This document shows positions 1 through 8,775 of a DNA stretch of 41,323 nt, one piece after another (the first letter of the stretch is position 1; every line of letters starts with the position of its first letter). The stretch lies in contig NZ_BAUX01000024.1 in NCBI RefSeq assembly GCF_002897035.1, forward strand, positions 1 to 41,323. The letters run 5' to 3'. The notes under the pieces are model-generated. The model was not told the origin of the DNA. It worked only from the letters and a program-made list of their open reading frames with translations, and searched no databases. Both the position numbers and the translations under genes were made by a program. The DNA is from Methylopila sp. Yamaguchi. Lineage in GTDB: Bacteria; Pseudomonadota; Alphaproteobacteria; Rhizobiales; Methylopilaceae.

Positions 1-1212
1 GAGAGCGCCGAGGCCCGCGAGCAGCGCGCGCGCCTCGGCGACGGCGGCCTTCGGCGGCGGGTCGAGAAAGGCGAGGGACGCCGGATCGCTCACGCCCCAG
101 GCGGCGAGGTCGAGCATAAAGCCGCTGAGATCGCTCGCCAAAATCTCAGGCTCGGCGAAGGGGGGCAGGCTCTGGGTCGCGGCCTCCTCCCACAGCCGGT
201 AGCAGACGCCGGGCTCGGTGCGCCCGGCGCGGCCGCGGCGCTGGTCGGCGGCCGCGCGGGAGACGCGGGCGGTCTCCAGCCGGGTGATCCCAAGCGCCGC
301 TTCGTGCCGGGGCACGCGGGCGAGACCGCTGTCGATCACGATCCGAACGCCCTCGAGGGTGAGGGAGGTCTCGGCGATCGAGGTCGCGAGCACGACCTTG
401 CGGCGGCCGGGCGCGGCGGGGGCGACCGCCCGGTCCTGCTCCCGCGGGTCGAGGCCGCCGTGGAGTTCGACCACGTCGACGTCGGGCCCGAGGTCCGCTT
501 GCGCCAGTCGCTCGGCGACGCGGCGGATCTCGGCGCGGCCGGGGAGGAACATGAGCGCGCCGCCGCGCTCTTCGGCGAGCGCGCGCCGGATGGCGGAGGC
601 GGCGGCGTCTTCGACGCGCGTCCGGGCGTCGCGAGGTGAATAGCGGGTTAACACGGGGTGAACCCGGCCCGCGCTTTCGATGACGTCGGGTTGACCCATC
701 AGAGCCGCGACGCGCGCGCCGTCGAGCGTCGCCGACATCACCACGATCCGCAGGTCCTCCCGCAGCCCGGACTGGGCGTCGAGCGCGAGGGCGAGGCCGA
801 GGTCGGCGTCGAGCGAGCGCTCGTGGAACTCGTCGAACAGGACCGCCGCGACGCCCTTCAGCTCCGGGTCGTCGACGATCATCCGCGCGAACACGCCCTC
901 GGTCACCACCTCGATCCGGGTGCGGGGCCCGATCTTGGAGCCGAGCCGGACGCGCAGGCCGACCGTCTCGCCGACGCGCTCGCCAAGCGTCGACGCCATG
1001 CGGTCCGCGGCCGCCCGGGCGGCGAGGCGGCGGGGCTCCAGCACGATGATCTTGCCGTCGCCGCGCCAGGGGGCGGCGAGCAGGGCGAGGGGCACGCGGG
1101 TGGTCTTGCCGGCGCCGGGCGGCGCCACGAGCACGGCCGAGGACCGCTCGGCCAGCGCCGCCGTCAGGCGCGGCAGCGCCTCGTCGATCGGGAGCGGGAC
1201 AAGGTCAGCCAT
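1..1212 (-). CDS. hrpB: ATP-dependent helicase HrpB, N-terminal part (runs off the window edge)
   Basis: DEAH/DExH-family helicase of the HrpB type. The first 404 codons are present and the frame is still open at base 1, so the C-terminal part lies outside the window. Visible motifs are Walker A APPGAGKTT (residues 29-38), the DEFH box (127-130), SATLD, and the QRRGRAGR motif VI region followed by EPGVCYRLW. HrpB proteins are usually about 820 residues, so about half is seen. The start is the ATG giving MADLVPLPIDEALPRL, which fits the family N-terminus. The IalB-family gene lies 54 bases upstream on the same strand, so read-through is possible. The cellular role of HrpB is poorly defined in most bacteria; RNA helicase activity is inferred from family membership. 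Confidence 0.93.
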   Translation of the reverse strand, partial: MADLVPLPIDEALPRLTAALAERSSAVLVAPPGAGKTTRVPLALLAAPWRGDGKIIVLEPRRLAARAAADRMASTLGERVGETVGLRVRLGSKIGPRTRIEVVTEGVFARMIVDDPELKGVAAVLFDEFHERSLDADLGLALALDAQSGLREDLRIVVMSATLDGARVAALMGQPDVIESAGRVHPVLTRYSPRDARTRVEDAAASAIRRALAEERGGALMFLPGRAEIRRVAERLAQADLGPDVDVVELHGGLDPREQDRAVAPAAPGRRKVVLATSIAETSLTLEGVRIVIDSGLARVPRHEAALGITRLETARVSRAAADQRRGRAGRTEPGVCYRLWEEAATQSLPPFAEPEILASDLSGFMLDLAAWGVSDPASLAFLDPPPKAAVAEARALLAGLGAL

Positions 1213-1266
1213 GGCCGCGGAGGAAGCATCTCCGCCGGGCCCGTGGCAAGGGCGCCGCTCAGACGC

Positions 1267-1800
1267 TCAGCGGCATTCCTTGTCGATGCGGTCGAGCGCG
1301 GCGGAGATGCCGGCCAGCGAATAGGTGTCGGTGGTCACGTTGCCGCGGAGCGAGGTCGCCTTCACCGTCATGTCGGAGCCGCCCTTCATCGCTTGGATGA
1401 GCTTCGCCTCCTCCTCGGCCGACTGCATGAAGGCGCCGTCCGCGCGGGTGTAGAGCGAGAAGTTCTGGCCGCCGACGCCGAGCTGCACCGCGCTTTCGGC
1501 CTTGGTCGAGAATCCGACCACGATGCTGACCTCGTTCTTCACGCTGTCCTTGGGCCGGTTCGAGATGAAGAAGTAGGCCGGATCGCGGTTCAGGCCCGCC
1601 GGCCTGCGGGAGCCGGGCTGCGCCAGCGCGTAGCAGACTTTCCCCGCCTTCACTGCGGCCGAATAGGCTCCCCACGCGTTGTACTTGCCGAGTTCGACCG
1701 GCTGCGCGCCCGGCGCGCCCTGCGCTGCGGCCGGGCCCGCCGGCGTGAGCGCGACGGCGCCGAGAGCGAGAGCGAGGGAGAGGCGGGTGCGAGCAGGCAT
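1267..1800 (-). CDS. IalB-family (invasion-associated locus B) secreted protein
   Basis: 177 residues. A clear Sec signal peptide (residues 1 to about 27, ending PAGPAAAQ) precedes a domain with the IalB-family pattern: a W-G-x-Y-S segment, a Cys near the N-terminus (CYALAQP), an AYFFISNRP strand, and a C-terminal Cys in DKECR that could form a disulfide with the first. IalB was named in Bartonella, but the family is widespread in free-living Hyphomicrobiales and its biochemical role is unknown. I use the ATG of MPARTRLSLALALG, because the 31 extra residues of the longer open frame are Pro/Arg-rich and would precede the signal peptide. It is divergent from the sigma factor gene and upstream of hrpB. 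Confidence 0.85.
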   Translation of the reverse strand: MPARTRLSLALALGAVALTPAGPAAAQGAPGAQPVELGKYNAWGAYSAAVKAGKVCYALAQPGSRRPAGLNRDPAYFFISNRPKDSVKNEVSIVVGFSTKAESAVQLGVGGQNFSLYTRADGAFMQSAEEEAKLIQAMKGGSDMTVKATSLRGNVTTDTYSLAGISAALDRIDKECR

Positions 1801-2057
1801 AGGCGTGTCTTTCAGTCTGGTCCGCGGCGCTGGAGGACAGGCGCTGCGGGGCGGCCCGGGAGAGGGCGGCGGAGCGCGCGAACGCGCGCCCACGGCCGTC
1901 GGCTCGTGGTGACTGCCATGAAGCTACGTCAAAAGTTTAGAAAATTTGACCAAGCCCGCCGCTTATCCGGTTACGAGAAGTCATGCTTTAGTGAGTTGAC
2001 GTCGGTTTCGGCGGCGCGCGCCGCGCCACGGCGGCGAGGGAGCGGGCGGACGGACGG
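1801..2057. promoter_or_regulatory. Divergent intergenic region with AT-rich core
   Basis: This 257-base spacer separates the IalB-family gene (minus) from the ECF sigma gene (plus). Bases about 1920-2000 are clearly AT-richer than their surroundings and contain TTGACC near 1947 and TTGACG near 1996. It probably carries promoters for both genes, but I cannot assign a convincing -10/-35 pair. Confidence 0.35.
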
Positions 2058-2636
2058 GTGACTTCGGCGGGCGATCTTTCAGCGGCGATGGCGAATCTTG
2101 TCGCTCGCGTCGCGCAGGACCGTGACCGCGAGGCCTTCGCGGCGCTCTATGACCATTACGCCCCGCGACTCGCGGCCTACCTGCAGCGTCTCGGCGCGGA
2201 CCCGGCGCTGGCTGAGGAGGTCGCGCAGGACGCGATGGTGGCGCTCTGGCGCAAGGCCGCTCTGTTTGACCCCGCGAAATCCTCCGTCGGCACCTGGCTC
2301 TACCGAATCGCCCGCAACCGGCGGATCGACCTCTTGCGTCGGGCGCATGGCGCGACGGTCGAGCTCGACGAAGCGATCGTCCCAATCGACGACGCGCCCC
2401 AGGCCGACGTCGCGATGGCGGCGAACGAGCGCGACGGCATCGTCCGCCGGGCGATGGAGACCTTGCCGCCCGAGCAGCTGACGCTGGTGCGGCTGGCCTT
2501 CTTCGAGGGTCGCTCCCACAGCGAGATCGCCGAGTCCGAAGGCCTGCCGCTCGGCACCGTAAAGTCCCGCATACGGCTCGCGTTCAGCCGCCTGCGCCGC
2601 CGTCTCGAGGGCGACGGCCTCGTCGACGCGAAGTAG
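2058..2636 (+). CDS. ECF sigma factor, RpoE/ECF11-like, without adjacent ChrR
   Basis: 192-residue extracytoplasmic-function sigma factor. Region 2 includes EEVAQDAMVALWRKA, the DPAKSSVGTWLYRIARNRRID core and LLRR. Region 4 carries the helix-turn-helix HSEIAESEGLPLGTVKSRIRLA. From memory this closely resembles Rhodobacter RpoE, the singlet-oxygen sigma factor of the ECF11 group (DPARASVATWIF, GLPLGTIKSRIRLA). The GTG start at 2058 gives an N-terminus of the same length as RpoE; an ATG at 2088 is the alternative. ECF11 sigma genes normally sit next to a zinc-dependent anti-sigma gene, chrR. None is present here: the next gene is a quinone oxidoreductase 47 bases downstream. A singlet-oxygen role is inference only. 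Confidence 0.9.
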   Translation: MTSAGDLSAAMANLVARVAQDRDREAFAALYDHYAPRLAAYLQRLGADPALAEEVAQDAMVALWRKAALFDPAKSSVGTWLYRIARNRRIDLLRRAHGATVELDEAIVPIDDAPQADVAMAANERDGIVRRAMETLPPEQLTLVRLAFFEGRSHSEIAESEGLPLGTVKSRIRLAFSRLRRRLEGDGLVDAK

Positions 2637-2683
2637 CGCGGCGGCCTCATCCAAGTCTCTCATCCCACAACGGAGCGAACCGC

Positions 2684-3670
2684 ATGAAGGCCGTGCTCTG
2701 CACCGAGCTCGCCGGCTATGAGGCCCTGAGCCTCGTCGACCTGCCCGCGCCTGCGCCCGGCCCCGAGGAGGTCGTGGTCGACGTCGCCTACGCCGCGCTC
2801 AACTTCTTCGACACGCTCATCACCAAGGGCGCCTACCAGACCAAGCCCGCCTTGCCGTTCTCGCCCGGCGGCGAGATGTCGGGCGTCGTGGCGGCGGTCG
2901 GCGACCGGGTGGAGGGCCTTGCGGTCGGCGACCGGGTCGCGGGCTACCTCGGCTACGGGGCCTGCCGCGAGCAGGTCGTGGTCCGCGCCGACGCGTTGAC
3001 GCTGGTGCCCGACGAGCTCGACCTCGCCAAGGCCGCCGGCCTCATCATCACCTACGGCACCACCCTGCACGCGCTCGCCGACCGCGGGCAGCTCCGCCGG
3101 GGCGAGACGCTCGCGGTTCTGGGCGCGAGCGGCGGCGTCGGGATCGCGGCGGTCGAGATCGGCAAGCTGCTTGGCGCGCGGGTGATCGCCTGCGCCTCCT
3201 CCGACGACAAGCTCGCCTTCGCCCGCGCCCGCGGCGCCGATGAGACGCTGGACTACGCCGCGGAGGACCTCAAGACGCGGCTGAAGGAGCTGACCGGGGC
3301 TAAGGGCGTCGACGTGGTCTACGATCCGGTCGGCGGCGCCTCGACCGAGGCCGCCGTCCGGGCGCTCGCCTGGCGGGGCCGGCTGCTCGTCATCGGCTTC
3401 GCGGCCGGCGAGATCCCCAAGCTGCCGCTCAACCTGCCGATGCTGAAGGGCGCCGACGTCCGCGGCGTGTTCTGGAGCGCGCACGCCGAGCGCGAGCCGG
3501 AGGCGAACCGGGCGGAGCTGGCCCGCCTGTTCGCGTGGGCCGCCGACGGCGACATCTCAGCCCCGGTGGACGTCGTCCTGCCGCTCGACGAGACGATCGA
3601 GGCCATCGGCCGCATCGCCCGCCGCGAGGCCAAGGGCAAGGTCCTGGTGCGCGCGAGCGGAGCGGGGTAA
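2684..3670 (+). CDS. NADPH:quinone oxidoreductase, MDR superfamily
   Basis: 328-residue zinc-independent medium-chain dehydrogenase/reductase of the zeta-crystallin (quinone oxidoreductase) type. The N-terminal GroES-like domain contains NFFDTLITKGAYQ and the PFSPGGEMSGVV turn. The Rossmann domain has GASGGVG at residues 147-153. The catalytic-zinc cysteine set of alcohol dehydrogenases is absent. Expected activity is NADPH-dependent reduction of quinones or activated alkenes in the cytosol. The ATG is preceded by an ACGGAG ribosome-binding site. It lies 47 bases after the RpoE-like sigma gene in the same direction and could be cotranscribed with it, which would suit an oxidative-stress role, but this is not shown. 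Exact substrate unknown. Confidence 0.9.
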   Translation: MKAVLCTELAGYEALSLVDLPAPAPGPEEVVVDVAYAALNFFDTLITKGAYQTKPALPFSPGGEMSGVVAAVGDRVEGLAVGDRVAGYLGYGACREQVVVRADALTLVPDELDLAKAAGLIITYGTTLHALADRGQLRRGETLAVLGASGGVGIAAVEIGKLLGARVIACASSDDKLAFARARGADETLDYAAEDLKTRLKELTGAKGVDVVYDPVGGASTEAAVRALAWRGRLLVIGFAAGEIPKLPLNLPMLKGADVRGVFWSAHAEREPEANRAELARLFAWAADGDISAPVDVVLPLDETIEAIGRIARREAKGKVLVRASGAG

Positions 3671-4135
3671 GGGCGCAACGCCCAGACGCCTGAAGAGCTT
3701 GAGGTCTCCTAGGTCTGTCGGTCAGACGCGGGGATCTCTCCTCGCGCCGGAGGCGTGGGGAGGGTGGCCCCGGCGCAGCCGGGGTCGGGTGGGGCCTTTT
3801 GGGCGTAGACGTTCGAACGGAGCGGGGTCTGCGGAAGCGCCCCACCCAGCCGGGCTTCGCCCGTCCACCGGCCCCTATCCAAGGGGAGGGATCCCGCGAT
3901 CTATGCGGCGCAGAGGCGGCGGCAGTCGGCGGAGACCGCCCCTACTTGGACGCGTTCTCTCCCTGCGTTGGAAATCAGCCCACAAAACGCCGCGGTTGCG
4001 TCCTGGCCCTGAGCCAGGACCCAGACGCGCGCCGGCGGAAGAAGGACGCGCCTGCGTGGCGGTCTGTTCGGAAAGGAGGGCCGTTATGGGCCCCGGCTCA
4101 AGGCCGGAACATGACGGCTTGGTTCCGAGCGCCCC
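3671..4135. repeat. Repeat-rich intergenic spacer
   Basis: No supportable gene in 465 bases. It contains a GC palindrome CCCCGGCGCAGCCGGGG at 3768-3784 inside a GTGG/GGGTGGGGC context, and a partly inverted counterpart around 3838-3890 (CCCACCCAGCCGGGC, then CCCCTATCCAAGGGGAGGG). Two short hairpins with 5-base loops follow: 4001-4019 (stem TCCTGGC, loop CCTGA) and 4093-4107 (stem CCGGC, loop TCAAG). These look like dispersed REP-like intergenic elements; the last may also end transcription of pgm. Confidence 0.6.
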
Positions 4136-5782
4136 TCAGCCCCCCAGCGCCTTGGTGACAATCTCGCGCGCCTCGGTCTGGATGCGGGCGAGATGCTCCG
4201 GGCCGATGAAGCTCTCCGCATAGATCTTGTAGACGTTCTCCGTGCCCGAGGGCCGCGCGGCGAACCAGCCGTTTTCGGTGGTCACCTTCACCCCGCCGAA
4301 GGCCTCGCCGTTGCCGGGGGCGTCGGTCAGCCGGGCACGGATCGGCTCGCCGGCGAGCTCCTCGCCGGGAATCTGCTCGGGCGAGAGCTTCTTCAGCACC
4401 GCCTTCTGCTCGGGCGTCGCGGCGGCGTCGACGCGGGCGTAGACCGGCGCGCCGAGCTCGCGCGTCAGGTCCTCGTAAAGGGCGCCGGGATCCTTGCCCG
4501 TCACCGCCGTCATCTCGGCGGCCAGCAGGCCGAGGATCAGCCCATCCTTGTCGGTGGTCCAGACCGAGCCGTCGCGCTTCAGGAAGGTCCCGCCGGCGCT
4601 CTCCTCCCCGACGAAGCCGAGCGAGCCGTCGGTCAGCCCGTCCACGAACCATTTGAAGCCGACCGGCACCTCCACGAGCTTCAAGCCAAGCGAATCCGCG
4701 ACCCGGTCGATGATCGAGCTGGACACCAGCGTTTTGCCGATGGCGGGCGAACCCTTCCAGTCTGGGCGGTGGCGGTAGAGGTAGGCGATCGCGGTGGCGA
4801 GGTAGTGGTTCGGGTTCATCAGCCCGGCCGAAGGCGTCACGATCCCATGGCGGTCGGCGTCGGGATCGTTGGCGAAGGCGACGTGGAAGCGGTCCTTCAG
4901 CGCGATCAGCGACGCCATGGCGTAGGGGCTGGAGCAGTCCATGCGGATCTTGCCGTCCCAGTCCGCCGTCATGAAGCTGAAGGTCGGATCGACGCGGTCG
5001 TTGACCACGGTGAGGTCGAGCCGGTGGCGCTCGGCGATCGGCGCCCAGTAGGGCAGCCCCGCGCCGCCGAGCGGATCGACGCCGATGCGCACGCCCGCAG
5101 CGCGGATGGCGTCGAGATCGATCACGTTGGCCAGGTCGGCGACATAAGGCGAGATGAAGTCGTGGCGGGTGACGTTCGGCAGGCGGAGCGCGCGCTGCAG
5201 CGGAATGCGCTTCACGTCCCTGAGGCCGCCGGCGATCAGCTCGTTCGCAGTCTTTTCGATCCAGCCGGTGATCTCGCCGCCGGCCGGTCCCCCGTTTGGC
5301 GGGTTGTACTTGAAGCCGCCGTCCTCCGGCGGATTGTGCGACGGCGTAATCACCACGCCGTCGGCGAGGCCCTGCGTCCGGCCGCGGTTGTAGGCGAGGA
5401 TCGCGTGGCTCACGACCGGGGTCGGCGTGTAGCCGAGCGCCTCGTCCACCACGGTCTCGACGCCGTTCGCGGCTAAGACCTCGACAGCGCTCGCGAAGGC
5501 CGCTTCGGACAGCGCGTGGGTGTCCTTGCCGACATAGAGCGGGCCATCGATCCCGGCCTTGGCGCGCCAGAGGCAGATGGCCTGGGCGACGGCGAGAAGG
5601 TGGGTCTCGGTGAAGATCGCGTCGAGCGACGAGCCGCGGTGGCCGGAGGTGCCGAAGGCGATGCGCTGCGCGGGGACGGCGAGGTCCGGTTCGCCGGTGA
5701 AGTAATCCGTCATCAGCTTGGGCACGTTCACCAGCCAGGACGGCTCCGCCGGCTTGCCTGCGCGTTCGCTGATCTCGGCCAT
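4136..5782 (-). CDS. pgm: Phosphoglucomutase (alpha-D-glucose phosphate-specific)
   Basis: 548 residues, the usual length for E. coli-type Pgm. It interconverts glucose-1-phosphate and glucose-6-phosphate and so links central metabolism to glycogen, trehalose and surface-polysaccharide precursors. The four signature sites are visible: the phosphoserine loop TPSHNPP (146-152, Ser148), the metal loop DPDADRHG (306-313), the sugar-binding loop GEESAGG (392-398), and the C-terminal phosphate-binding RPSGTEN. The conserved N-terminal FGTSGHRG is also present. The start has a GGAG ribosome-binding site 9 bases upstream. It is not next to glycogen genes; the aspartic protease gene lies 138 bases upstream on the same strand. 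Confidence 0.97.
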   Translation of the reverse strand: MAEISERAGKPAEPSWLVNVPKLMTDYFTGEPDLAVPAQRIAFGTSGHRGSSLDAIFTETHLLAVAQAICLWRAKAGIDGPLYVGKDTHALSEAAFASAVEVLAANGVETVVDEALGYTPTPVVSHAILAYNRGRTQGLADGVVITPSHNPPEDGGFKYNPPNGGPAGGEITGWIEKTANELIAGGLRDVKRIPLQRALRLPNVTRHDFISPYVADLANVIDLDAIRAAGVRIGVDPLGGAGLPYWAPIAERHRLDLTVVNDRVDPTFSFMTADWDGKIRMDCSSPYAMASLIALKDRFHVAFANDPDADRHGIVTPSAGLMNPNHYLATAIAYLYRHRPDWKGSPAIGKTLVSSSIIDRVADSLGLKLVEVPVGFKWFVDGLTDGSLGFVGEESAGGTFLKRDGSVWTTDKDGLILGLLAAEMTAVTGKDPGALYEDLTRELGAPVYARVDAAATPEQKAVLKKLSPEQIPGEELAGEPIRARLTDAPGNGEAFGGVKVTTENGWFAARPSGTENVYKIYAESFIGPEHLARIQTEAREIVTKALGG

Positions 5783-5920
5783 CGTCGTCTCCGCGTCGTT
5801 TGAGGCTCTCGTTGCGCGGGAGTTATAGGACCGAATGGGCCGCGGGCGCGGCGACGGCGAAAAAAGTCGGCCGGGGCGGGGGTAGAGCGCGGCCCTTCGC
5901 GCCCGCTGCCGGCGCGCGCG

Positions 5921-6433
5921 CTACCGCTCCAGCGTCAGGTGTCCGGCGTTGGCCTCCATGCGGCGGAGGCGGCTGAGGAAGCTCATGCCGAGCAGGTTGC
6001 CGTCCATAGCGCCGCGGGTGAGCACCAGCGCGGCCACGTCGCGCACGATGATCGACCCCAGGCGGACGTCGCGCAGCACCACGCGCTTGGCGCCGACCTG
6101 GCCGTTGGCGGTGGAGACGGCCACGTCGAACCTGTCGCCGCCGCTGACGAGGCCGAGCGCTAGGCCCTGCTCGTAGGACAGCGCGACGACGCTTGCCCCG
6201 GTGTCGACCAGCACCGGCACGCGACGGCCGGAGATCAAGGCTTCCGCGCGGTAGTGCCCGTCGGGTCCGGCGCGCAGCGTGAGGACGCCCCCGTCGGCGG
6301 CGTCAGGCGCCTTGGCCGTCGCCGGGCGCGCGGACGGCGCCGCAGGCGTCGTCTCCGCCCGCTCCAGCACCTGCGGCGCGACGAAGGCGGCGCCGGCCAC
6401 CAGCCCGGCGGTCACGAGCAGCATCTTGATCAC
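5921..6433 (-). CDS. Membrane-anchored retropepsin-like aspartic protease (clan AA, TIGR02281-like)
   Basis: About 170 residues. A hydrophobic N-terminal segment (residues 1-20) is followed by an Ala/Pro-rich linker and a single retroviral-type aspartic protease domain. The catalytic motif is DTGAS (77-81) in the context VPVLVDTGASVVALS; the second half contains LGMSFLSRL and ends in LTLER. Proteins of this type are common in Alphaproteobacteria and presumably act as homodimers in the periplasm; substrates are unknown. The start is uncertain: TTG at 6439, GTG at 6433 and ATG at 6424 are all in frame. GTG 6433 has the best spacing from GGGAG. Confidence 0.85.
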   Translation of the reverse strand: MIKMLLVTAGLVAGAAFVAPQVLERAETTPAAPSARPATAKAPDAADGGVLTLRAGPDGHYRAEALISGRRVPVLVDTGASVVALSYEQGLALGLVSGGDRFDVAVSTANGQVGAKRVVLRDVRLGSIIVRDVAALVLTRGAMDGNLLGMSFLSRLRRMEANAGHLTLER

Positions 6434-6555
6434 GCGCAACGTCTCCCGGACCGGCGGCTGTCGATCGAGCCTCGAGCCTCCGGCGCCGGGGTTGGGACGG
6501 GGTTAAGCGGCGGGCGGCCTTTCGCGGGATGGTGAACCGGAGGTCAAGACCGCCC

Positions 6556-7404
6556 TCAGTTCCCGAAGCGGTCGCGCCAGAGCTGCTCGCCGACGGTGCA
6601 GGACGACGGGCCCTGGGCGACGCCTGCGGCCGGAACGGCCGTCAGGGTCTCGGGCTCCGCCGGGGCCGCGGGCGGAAGCCCCGCGATCTCCATCACCAGT
6701 TTGGTCCGCACCGCGTCCGGGAACTGGTCGACCGAGCGCACCGGCAGCACGAAGGCGCCGGGGCCGCCGATGACGCAGTCGCGGTAGTAGGCGTCGAGGT
6801 CGCCGAGATCCATCATCGCGGAGCTCGGCCGCTTCAGCATCAGCGGCAGGCCGTTGATGACCACGCCGCGCTCCAGCACCTCGTCGCGCACGCGCTCGAC
6901 CATCTCGCCCTGGTTGTTCGGCCCGTCGCCGGAGACGTCGATCACCTGGCGCAGCCCGCGCACGCCGCTCGCCTCGAAGGCGCGGGCGGAGTAGGCGAGG
7001 GCGCCCGAGATCGAGGTGCGGTAGGCCCGCCGCAGCGGCTGCGCCGCGAGCGCCGCGGCGAAGGCCTGCGCGCTTTCGGGGCCGTCGATGATGCGCCAGG
7101 GAACGATCGTCGCCTGCTCCTCGGAGCCGGCCCACTCGACGTAGGTCACCGCGATGCGGCCGAGCAGGCCGTCCCGGATCGCGTCCAGCACCGGCTTCGA
7201 CACGATCGCCGCGCCGTAGCCCTCGCGCTGCACCTGCTGCTCTTCGGTGTCCATCGAGTAGGAGATGTCGACGGCGAGCACCAGCTCGAGGTCGACGTCG
7301 GTCTCCGCGGGCTGCGCGGCGAACGCGGCGGAGCCCGCGAGCGCCGCAAGCGGAAGGACCATCCGGATCGACGCCCGGAGCATGCGCACCGCGATCGCAC
7401 CCAT
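6556..7404 (-). CDS. DUF1194 (VWA-like) secreted protein
   Basis: 282 residues. It has an N-terminal signal sequence (about residues 1-30, ending SAAFAA) and a von Willebrand A-like fold. The metal-ion-dependent adhesion motif DISYS is at 46-50, and a later VSGDGPNNQG segment is typical of DUF1194. The motif DxSxS suggests Mg or Ca binding and a protein-interaction role in the periplasm; no function is established for the family. The ATG at 7404 has a strong GAGGAGG ribosome-binding site. It is divergent from the nucleoside-salvage operon. C-terminal Cys (SSCTVGEQLW) and the internal Cys (RDCVIGG) could form a disulfide. Confidence 0.85.
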   Translation of the reverse strand: MGAIAVRMLRASIRMVLPLAALAGSAAFAAQPAETDVDLELVLAVDISYSMDTEEQQVQREGYGAAIVSKPVLDAIRDGLLGRIAVTYVEWAGSEEQATIVPWRIIDGPESAQAFAAALAAQPLRRAYRTSISGALAYSARAFEASGVRGLRQVIDVSGDGPNNQGEMVERVRDEVLERGVVINGLPLMLKRPSSAMMDLGDLDAYYRDCVIGGPGAFVLPVRSVDQFPDAVRTKLVMEIAGLPPAAPAEPETLTAVPAAGVAQGPSSCTVGEQLWRDRFGN

Positions 7405-7558
7405 GCAGCCAAGCCTCCTCGAAGCCCGTCATGGCGGATACCTACCAAGGTGCCACCGCTGTCCGAGCAGCGCCAGCGGATAAGCGACGCGGCCGGCTGG
7501 CCCCGGCGCGCGGGGGCGGTCTATGCTGCCCGGCCCGCCGCAGGACCTTAAGGACCGC

Positions 7559-7975
7559 ATGACCGACGCGCCGACCGTGGCCGCCCTGTTCGACGCCGCG
7601 GTCGCGGCCCGGGCCGCGGCCTATGCGCCCTACTCGCGCTTCCGCGTGGGCGCGGCGCTCGCGACGCCCGAGGGCGCGATCCACGCCGGCTGCAACGTCG
7701 AGAACGCCGCCTACCCCGTGGGGACTTGCGCCGAAGCCGGCGCGATCTCCGCCATGGTCGCGGCCGGCGGGCGCCGGATTGCGGCGATCCTGGTGCTCGG
7801 CGACGGACCGGCCCTCTGCACCCCCTGCGGCGCCTGCCGCCAGCGCATCCGCGAGTTCGCCGCCGACGGCGCGCACGTGCTGGCCGCAGGGCCCGAGGGC
7901 GTGCGCGCCCGCTTCACCCTGGAAGAGTTGCTGCCGGCCTCCTTCGGGCCTGCGAACCTGGAGACGCAGCCATGA
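7559..7975 (+). CDS. cdd: Cytidine deaminase
   Basis: 138 residues, the size of the small tetrameric cytidine deaminases. It hydrolyses cytidine and deoxycytidine to uridine and deoxyuridine. The zinc site is complete: C57-A-E59 (the Glu is the proton shuttle) and PCGAC (C90 and C93). The substrate motif NVENAAYP is present. The ATG at 7559, preceded by AAGGAC, is preferred to an upstream ATG at 7523, because the 12 extra residues have no family counterpart. It is the first gene of the salvage operon; its stop overlaps the next start (ATGA at 7972). Confidence 0.95.
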   Translation: MTDAPTVAALFDAAVAARAAAYAPYSRFRVGAALATPEGAIHAGCNVENAAYPVGTCAEAGAISAMVAAGGRRIAAILVLGDGPALCTPCGACRQRIREFAADGAHVLAAGPEGVRARFTLEELLPASFGPANLETQP

Positions 7976-8775
7976 CGTCCGCCGCCGACCGGATCCGCGG
8001 CCTCGCAGGCGGCGCAGCCATCGAGACCGCGCTGGTGCTCGGCACCGGCCTTGGGGTCGTCACGGAACGGTTCGAAGACGCCCACCGGATTGCCTTCGCC
8101 GATCTCGAAGGCTTTCCGGCGGGCGCCGTCTCGGGCCACGCCAAGCGCGTCGTGGTGGGAACGTTCGCCGGCAAAAGGGTCGTTGCGCTGGACGGCCGCG
8201 CCCACCCCTACGAGGCCGGCGACGCCGCCGCGATGCGGCCGGCCTTCGCCACCTTGAAGGCGCTCGGCGTCCGCCGGATCGTGCTGACAAACGCAGCCGG
8301 CTCGCTCGATCCGGCCACGCCGCCCGGCGCGCTGGTCGCGATCTCGGACCACATCAATCTGACGGGGCTCAACCCTCTGGTCGGCCTCGCCGGCGACGAG
8401 CGCTTCGTCGACATGGTCGACGCCTATGCGCCGCCGCTCCGCGCCGCGCTCGCCAAGGCGGCCGCCGCGGAGGCCGTTCCGCTGGGGGAGGGGGTCTACA
8501 TGTATTTCCCCGGCCCCAGCTTCGAGACGCCGGCGGAGATCCGCGCGGCCAAAGTTCTCGGCGCCGACCTCGTCGGCATGTCGCTCGCGCCGGAGGCGGT
8601 GCTGGCGCGCTGGGCCGGCTTCGAGCTCGCCGCGATCTCGGTGGTCACCAACCTCGCGGCCGGGCTCGGCGCGCAGGGGCCGAGCCACGCCGAGACCAAG
8701 ACGGCGGCGGCCGCCGGCGCGGCGGCGCTGACGCGCCTGCTGACGCGGTTCGTGGAGGGGCTGGATGGCCTCTGA
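7972..8775 (+). CDS. punA: Purine-nucleoside phosphorylase (trimeric class)
   Basis: 267 residues, class of the trimeric PNPs. It phosphorolyses inosine and guanosine and their deoxy forms to base plus (deoxy)ribose-1-phosphate. Visible family sites are the phosphate loop GTGLG (24-28, Thr where human PNP has Ser), GHAKR, GRAHPYEAGD, TNAAGSL, GPSFETPAE (Glu equivalent to human E201) and VVTNLAAG (Asn equivalent to N243). The Glu/Asn pair predicts 6-oxopurine specificity. Its start overlaps the cdd stop by 4 bases and its own end overlaps the deoA start by 11 bases, so translational coupling is likely. Confidence 0.93.
   Translation: MTSAADRIRGLAGGAAIETALVLGTGLGVVTERFEDAHRIAFADLEGFPAGAVSGHAKRVVVGTFAGKRVVALDGRAHPYEAGDAAAMRPAFATLKALGVRRIVLTNAAGSLDPATPPGALVAISDHINLTGLNPLVGLAGDERFVDMVDAYAPPLRAALAKAAAAEAVPLGEGVYMYFPGPSFETPAEIRAAKVLGADLVGMSLAPEAVLARWAGFELAAISVVTNLAAGLGAQGPSHAETKTAAAAGAAALTRLLTRFVEGLDGL

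Noticed and set aside
2058-3670. Quinone oxidoreductase gene as an anti-sigma partner of the sigma factor
   Set aside because: The protein is a complete MDR enzyme with no anti-sigma feature.
4193-5476. 427-codon plus-strand frame opposite pgm
   Set aside because: Shadow of pgm; His/Arg/Gly-rich sequence without a domain.
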